Shown here one piece after another: positions 58,522 through 64,000 of a stretch of 64,000 bases of DNA (positions are counted from its first letter, which is position 1; the number at the start of each line of letters is the position of its first letter). The stretch is from Cydia pomonella (Eukaryota > Arthropoda > Insecta > Lepidoptera > Tortricidae): positions 2,102,832-2,166,831 of the forward strand of contig NC_084722.1 of the NCBI RefSeq assembly GCF_033807575.1, read 5' to 3'. The notes beneath the pieces were generated by a model, which saw nothing but the letters and a program-made list of their open reading frames with translations, did not search any database and was not told where the DNA came from. The position numbers and the translations under genes were made by a program.

Positions 58522-60315
58522 GTGCTAACTAGGGCTCGCGGTCGTGTCCGTGATTCGTGAACCCGTAGCCGTGCGCCCGGTTTCGTGTTTCACGGCAACG
58601 GTTTTCTGGTCCGTTCCACACGTGACATTCGGCTACGTGAAATTAGGGTACGTGAATCCGTGTAGATCCGTGTAGGCGTGATCACGGCTTCACGTATCTT
58701 AAGAACACGCCGGTTCGGTCCGCCCGCGACGTTGAGTGAAGATACGATGCGGTATCGTGATTTTTTTATTCATAGCTCTAATTCCGTTTCATTACTTTTG
58801 AATTAAAATTTATTTCCAATAGTAAGTCCTTTTAAATATTAATGAGTAATAAATGAATAGAATAAAACATTAATTACAATGAATAGCTACTTTAATAAAC
58901 GGGTTGCTAAAATAATACCACAACACTGTGTGTTAGGAGACCAACTGTGATGTCAGGAGTAACTAATGACAATGAATGTGAGTTCAAAATTCTAAACTGC
59001 CCCCTCGGGATTAAATAAAAAATACCACGAATTGTAAAACAAAACATCGCGGTCACTTCTTTCAACTTCACGAACAAAAGGTAAAGCCCACAGCTACTTA
59101 TGTATATTGTTTGTTTCATTTTGTCTGCACGTGCAACTGCACTTCTTATCTACAAAAAAAACCCGGTATGTTGGCTTAGCTTGTTAGTCATACAATAAAA
59201 CACTCTAACAATAATATGTCATTATTACCTTCAATCTAGAAATAAACAGTACTCTTTAATGTGCCGAAAGTCCGAAACTGATAAGAACTGCAGCTGCGTA
59301 CTTTTTTTTCCGTGGCCCCGTACATGTGTTTTTGTTGAATTTGTTTACCTGTATTACCTTTATCATATCTACCGAAGATTTGCAGAAATTTACCCTTTTG
59401 TTTCTTTGAATTAGGATTGCCTTGTTTATATTTAGGCTACGTTATATTCTTTGATAGTAGCAAGCTTTTACAAGTATGTTTCATTCATTTCATTAATACT
59501 TAACACAATAAAATGTCTTCTTTTGATTTAATAATGACAACCAGTAGCACAGCGTTGCTTAAGTTCATAATTATAATGATACTTACTACGAAGCTGATGG
59601 TCCCGGGTTCAAATCCTGGTAAGGGCATGTATTTGTGTGATGAGCATGGATATTTGTTCCTGAGTCATGGGTGTTTTCTATGTATTTAAGTATTTATAAA
59701 TATTTATATATTATATATATCGTTGTCTAAGTACCCTCAACACAAGCCTTATTGTGCTTACTGTGGGACTTATAGTCAATTTGTGTAATAATGTCCTATA
59801 ATATTTATTTATTATTATTATATTAGTGCAATGCAACGAGCAGGTCGCTAGTTTTGACTAAAATCAATAGCTGGTTATACAAAAAACAGAACAACCCCAA
59901 ATTATTTAGATATAACCATTATATTCAAATCGATGCAAAAAATACAATTTAAGTTTAATTCACACGTAAATGTTTGTCCGACGAACGTCCCGTATTCAAT
60001 ATACTAAGTGGTAACTCAATTCAATAATACCTAGTCCTTATTTATTTTTCTCCCGGGCGTGTCGAACCTACGAGACGTGCGATAAGTACCTATCCAACGG
60101 AACCGAGCCCGAAGCTCCGCACACGAACGCAGGTACGGGCTACGTATCATGGCGTGTCACGGTCACGGCGTGTCACGTGAATCCGGACGCGAACGCAGGT
60201 ACGAGGTACGTACCTTGCCGTGTTCGTGAAATTCGTGATCTTAGTACCGCCGGGCTTAAGAACCCGTAGCTACGGATCGGCGTGTATCACGGATATCAGG
60301 AGCCCTAGTGCTAAC
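58522..60315. mobile_element. 1.78-kb non-autonomous hAT-type element with 8-bp target duplications
   Basis: GTGCTAAC at 58522-58529 and again at 60308-60315 flanks 1,778 bp starting TAGGGCTC and ending GAGCCCTA. Eight-base duplications and TAGGG ends are typical of hAT elements. Both subterminal regions are rich in CCGTGA, CACGTGA and TACGTGAA motifs, as transposase-binding regions often are. There is no transposase frame. A truncated SINE is nested at 59577-59815. Confidence 0.8.
59577..59815 (+). mobile_element. 5'-truncated SINE nested in the hAT element
   Basis: Matches the SINE at 4746 from the B box (GGTCCCGGGTTCAAATCCTG) onward and ends in TTATTTATTATT. The A box is missing. Confidence 0.8.
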
Positions 60316-60654
60316 CTCTACAATTCACGTACATTTTCTTGTGGTTCTGCCATCTCCCCTTATAGCACGCCTCTTCAGCCACAAGCGCACCTCTTTAAAT
60401 CACTTAATTATTATTATTACTTTAAAAAAAAGCCGGGATGACAGTTCCTACGAAAAGTCACGTGATTATTTCCATACATTATTTATGTTTGGATTGGCGT
60501 TTTGTATCCACGATTGTTATCTAGGCTAGTCCATCTGTACCTACCTATAGGTACTTGAGTAATAGAAAGACGGATAACGTACTTTAGATTTTCGCGGTAG
60601 ATCCTTTGGAATTGGCATTAGTCTACAAGTTAGGCAACGCCGCGGGCAAACACT

Positions 60655-60700
60655 AATATATGATAAGTCTGAGTTAATGAGAGATTAGCCTTACTCAACA
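60655..60700 (+). promoter_or_regulatory. candidate core promoter of the second protease
   Basis: A TATA-like TATATGATAA lies near 60657-60666, and an initiator-like TCAACAGTTC lies about 35 bp downstream near 60695, some 35 bp before the ATG. The spacing suits a TATA promoter. The GATAA within the box could also be a GATA-factor site, as is common for insect gut genes; that is inference. Confidence 0.35.
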
Positions 60701-60730
60701 GTTCAATCACTTTCGCGAGTCGATCGAAAG

Positions 60731-62918
60731 ATGGCGGCCGCGTATCTTCTAGTTTTGTTTGTCTTTGGGCTGGTTCAGGTAATTATATAATCCCTAATTA
60801 ATTAAAATAATTAAATAATTATCGATCCGGGTCATATATTAGGTGTACGTGGGGATCTTTATCCAAAAAAATCGTGATTCGTGCTCTTCAAGTTTCGCAA
60901 CTTTAATTTTTTTCATTTACACCATAGAGAAATAAGAAGTAATAGAGTGCTCACTCCATACATCAGTTTTGGTACCAAAATGCTTATTATTTTCGCAGTC
61001 GACATCTAGCATCGAGTAGCGGAACTCTCAGTACTGCTACTCGACAATAGATATCGCGGCAAACAAAAAGTATGACGTACGATTTTCCGCTAATATTATA
61101 ACCAGAATAACCGGAACTCTATTTTCAACTCCTACGCTTACTCTGGTTATAATATTAGCTGAAAATCGTTGAGCATTAGACTTTTAGTTTTCCGCGATAT
61201 CTATTGTCGAGTAGCAGTACTGAGAGTTCCGCTACTCGATGCAAATAATAAGCATTTAGGTACCAAAACTAATGTATGGAGTGAGCACTCTATTACTTCT
61301 TATTTCTCTATGATTCACACTTACAAAGTAGTTTTTCCTCTACCAATAGTAACGGCTAACGAACCATAAGAACTATTGTATAACGGAAAAGTGAACAGTG
61401 AATACATTTTCCACCCTACGTCCACGGTAGCGAAACGGCCAAACCACATATTTTAACAACAGGGTAGTTTGTGAAGTTAAGGGCTTGTAAAGTTAAAATC
61501 TTTGCCTTACATGAGATCTTGAAACTGTTTGAGTGTGAGCCATGTGGTTTCGTCTTGGCAACATTTAGACATAAGATTTACAGGATACATTTCGGGGAGT
61601 GTGCGATGGGATTACATCATCTTATCCCCCCATCTCCGTTCTGCCACCGTGGGACTAGACGCGGACTTGCGTTTCACCCTTACCTCGTTACTTTACCACT
61701 GATTCGCACTAAACGCTACGCATCCAGCTTTATCATGCGAACGGCTAAGGAGTGGAATTCACTTCCTGCAAATCTATTCCCAGTCCACTATAACTTGGAC
61801 CTTTTTAAATCGAGAGTGAATAGACATCTTTTAGGTAAGCATGTTCCATCCTAGACTACATCGGCACTTTCCATCAGGTGAGATTGTGGTCAAATGCATA
61901 CCTTTTCGGAATGAAAAAAAATAAAAAAAATAAGATTTATCAACAACCCTTTTACAATTGCAGGCAGAACCTCTCCAAAGAGATAATGATCCCGCTATCA
62001 TCGAGGACTTGCGAATGGGTAAGAATTGAGTAACAATAGGATGAATATGAATATTCCAAAAGCATTACTTTGTGTGTATTGTGTTGGTAATAGAAGACGA
62101 GGGATAGCTCAGTTTCATTGGTCGATATAGCCCGCATGCGGGGTGCGGGAGATTTCCATAAAGCATGCCGTAGAGCCCGCATTCGAGGAACTGTTTTCAT
62201 TGGTCGATAGGGCCCGTATGCGGGGTGCGGGAGATTTCCATAAAGTATGCCATATGGAGATTTCCGGAACGGATACCATTATGAGTTTCACTAGTCGTTA
62301 TACAACCTTATATACCGCCTGCGAGGAGTCACCCGCATGCTGTATATCGACCGAACTATCGACTTATGAGTTTCACTAGTCGTTATACCGCCTGCGGTGA
62401 GTCCCCGTCCCCGCATGCAGTATATCGACCGAACCGAACTATCGACTTATGAGTTTCACTATATATCGACCAATGAAACTGAGCCAGGACCTACAGTGCC
62501 CCTTTTATCATATCAAGACAGTGAGTATTTGTCGACGCTTGTGAAGAGTAGTCAACGCGATTGTGACCGTTTTGGATTCGCAATTAAGCCTTAGCCGGGG
62601 CCTAAGATGTAGGTACAGTCAGAAAAGCTATAGCTTAGCAGCCCTCACCACGGCAGGGTACCAAGCTAAGAGTTTTGCTAAATTGCCACCGTAAAAAAAA
62701 ATACTTTTTGTCAAAACGGTCAGTGACGGCGTGGTTAAAAATCCTAATTTTTGTAAAGGTAACGGTGGGCGCATCGTGGCCGGCTGGGAAGCCATAGACG
62801 GCCAGATCCCGTATCAGATCAGCCTCCGCATGGTGAGCAACTTCGGCGCCGTGTCCTCTTGCGGAGGTTCCATCATACACCATGAGTGGGTCATCACTGC
62901 TGCCCACTGCGTTGCCAA
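60731..62918 (+). CDS. second S1A serine protease, 5' exons only (runs to or past the window end, or decayed)
   Basis: Three exons in phase: 60731-60778 (signal peptide MAAAYLLVLFVFGLVQ), 61964-62018 (propeptide with AEPLQRDNDPAIIEDL) and 62759-62918. The third gives GRIVAGWEA at the activation site, CGGSIIHHEW and the catalytic TAAHC. Exon structure and phases copy the tailed protease upstream, and the exon 3 proteins are clearly paralogous. The donor after exon 3 is GTTAGT. The Asp- and Ser-bearing exons are not seen before 64000, so the gene is either cut by the window edge or dead. Decayed copies of exon 3 follow at 62919-63168 and near 63450. Intron 1 holds a 390-bp MITE and a LINE end; intron 2 holds a 378-bp MITE. 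Confidence 0.8.
60923..61312. mobile_element. 390-bp palindromic MITE in intron 1 of the second protease
   Basis: CATAGAGAAATAAGAAGTAA at the left is exactly inverted at the right end. Pairing continues inward through GTGCTCACTCCATACAT, CTCGACAATAGATATCGCGG and TAATATTATAACCAGA. It would fold into a hairpin nearly 200 bp tall. Confidence 0.8.
61471..61854 (+). mobile_element. LINE reverse transcriptase C-terminal fragment (second protease intron 1)
   Basis: An open frame ends with RRGLAFHPYLVTLPLIRTKR, YASSFIMRTAKEWNSLPANL and FKSRVNRHLL, a common end of Jockey/CR1-type reverse transcriptases in insects. It is 5'-truncated and in the same orientation as the host gene. Confidence 0.75.
62107..62484. 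mobile_element. 378-bp MITE with 23-bp perfect ends and internal tandem duplication
   Basis: The first 23 bases, beginning GCTCAGTTTCATTGGTCG, are exactly inverted at 62462-62484. Inside, an 82-bp unit starting CATTGGTCGATA is repeated in the left arm (62116, 62198), and an 85-bp unit starting ATGAGTTTCACTAGTCG is repeated in the right arm (62281, 62366, partly 62450). It lies in intron 2 of the second protease. Confidence 0.8.
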
Positions 62919-63168
62919 GTTAGTAGAATTCCTCCAGGTTGCCCAAGACCAGCCTATGGTGAAGGACCTAGATGATGTGTCTTCCTGCGGCTCCGCCACA
63001 TACACCATGAGTGGGTCATCACTGCGGCCCACTGCTTTGCCAAGTTAGTAGAATTCCTCCAGGTTGCCTAAGACTTGCCTATGGTGAAGGACCTAGATGA
63101 TGTGTCTTCCTGCGGCTCCGCCACATACACCATGAGTGGGTCATCACTGCGGCCCACTGCATGGCCAA
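62919..63168 (+). repeat. two 125-bp tandem duplicates of the protease exon 3 end plus intron start
   Basis: Two units with a 125-bp period (boundaries at 62919, 63044 and 63169) each begin with the GTTAGTAGAATTCCTCCAGG intron sequence and end with a copy of the exon region coding HHEWVITAAHC. The copies lack several bases after TGCGG relative to the parent exon, so the frame is shifted. The unit ends keep a GTTAGT donor-like sequence. They look like dead, recently amplified exon fragments. Confidence 0.8.
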
Positions 63169-63439
63169 GTTAGTTGAGTCATCTCTCTCAATAGATATTC
63201 ACTATAAGTTCTCTAAAGACTAGCCTCTGGACCTTTCCTCCCGAGATATCACCTCTGTTCTCTATAGGTTCCCTTAGCACTGTGGCTTCATAAGTGATCG
63301 ATTGCCCACTGATAAACCAAGTAGGAAAGGATGTTGTCTTTCAGAGCTGCGCTATCTACCTTAAAGTGAAGTCTACCTCTTTGCACCCTGTTTGCGATTA
63401 GTCGTTTCTTAAACCCTTAGGTAGAGTAGAGAGAGATCG

Positions 63440-63562
63440 TACGGTAGCTAGATGGGAGGCTGAAGACGGTGAGAAACCTCGGCGCCGTGATCACCTGCAG
63501 CGGCTCCGTTATGCTCTACGAGTGGATCATCAGTGCTGCCCACTGGGTGGCCAAGTAAGTAG
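63440..63562 (+). pseudogene. decayed third copy of the protease exon 3
   Basis: The DNA first reads RWEAEDG, then after a frame change and loss of the middle part reads GAVITCSGSVMLYEWIISAAHW, followed by a GTAAGT donor. The conserved Cys after the catalytic His is Trp, and the frame is broken. It is more diverged than the two 125-bp duplicates just upstream. Confidence 0.65.
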
Positions 63563-63697
63563 ATTCAAGTCAAGGTTGCCTAGGACCAGTCTATGTCCCT
63601 AGATAGGTATAAGTTTCACAAGAACAGCTTTGGCCGTGACTTCATGATTGATCCCTGCTGCCTGCATCTGCACCTACTATCTAGTCACCTGATTTTT

Positions 63698-63741
63698 TTT
63701 TGTATAGAACGTCGGTGTCAAACAAGCATACGGCCCGCCTG
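63698..63741 (+). repeat. interspersed repeat family I, left-end scrap
   Basis: Only CGTCGGTGTCAAACAAGCAT and ACGGCCCGCCTGAT remain after a short T-run. Confidence 0.55.
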
Positions 63742-64000
63742 ATCTCCTTTGTGCATTGATTACGTAGATACCTGCCTACAATCGTAAATTATTTAATCTT
63801 TATCTTCATCGTCGTTTAGAAAGGTACCCATTTTTTTGCAGAAGGACCTATTAGCTCTTTTATACCTTCGGTACACTACCTACCTTTCGATTATTATTTT
63901 TATTTAAAGTTTTTTACAATTTACGAGTATAAGTATTTTTCGTCTATACTAACATTTAAAACTTTTGCGTTTTGAACACATATTAATTAAATTATTTTAT

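Noticed and set aside
63044..63562. Extra functional exons of the second protease
   Set aside because: The copies are frameshifted or lose the cysteine next to the catalytic His.

Overview
The window looks like nuclear DNA from a lepidopteran insect (moth or butterfly). The DNA is AT-rich. Its protein genes are split by GT-AG introns. It carries insect-type S1 proteases, and it is crowded with tRNA-headed SINEs, palindromic MITEs and 3'-end LINE fragments of the kind common in Lepidoptera. The species cannot be named from the sequence alone.

Layout. From 1 to about 21.7 kb there is no confident gene, only repeats: MITEs, SINEs and LINE ends. Two GC-rich minus-strand stretches (13,654-13,716 and 9,472-9,617) might be exons of an unidentified gene. 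From 21,708 to 30,084 two near-identical 3.39-kb elements, each flanked by TTAA, face each other in inverted orientation 1.58 kb apart. Each holds a 120-bp satellite that itself flips orientation in the middle. The first exon of a secreted serine protease sits between the two copies, and the right copy lies in that gene's first intron.

The protease runs to 40,104 in eight exons and ends in a Ser/Glu/Thr repeat tail of about 375 residues. It is followed on the same strand by LRRC47 (six exons, 41,562-51,151) and by a single-exon Rad54 (53,290-55,578). A second protease paralogue begins at 60,731 and is cut by the window edge. Its His-containing exon is followed by decayed partial copies. Between Rad54 and this gene lies a 1.78-kb hAT-type element with 8-bp target duplications.

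Functionally the genes are unrelated: two paralogous secreted, probably digestive proteases flank LRRC47 and the recombination motor Rad54. All introns were built by hand from splice sites and reading phase. All four genes keep phase across every junction I used.
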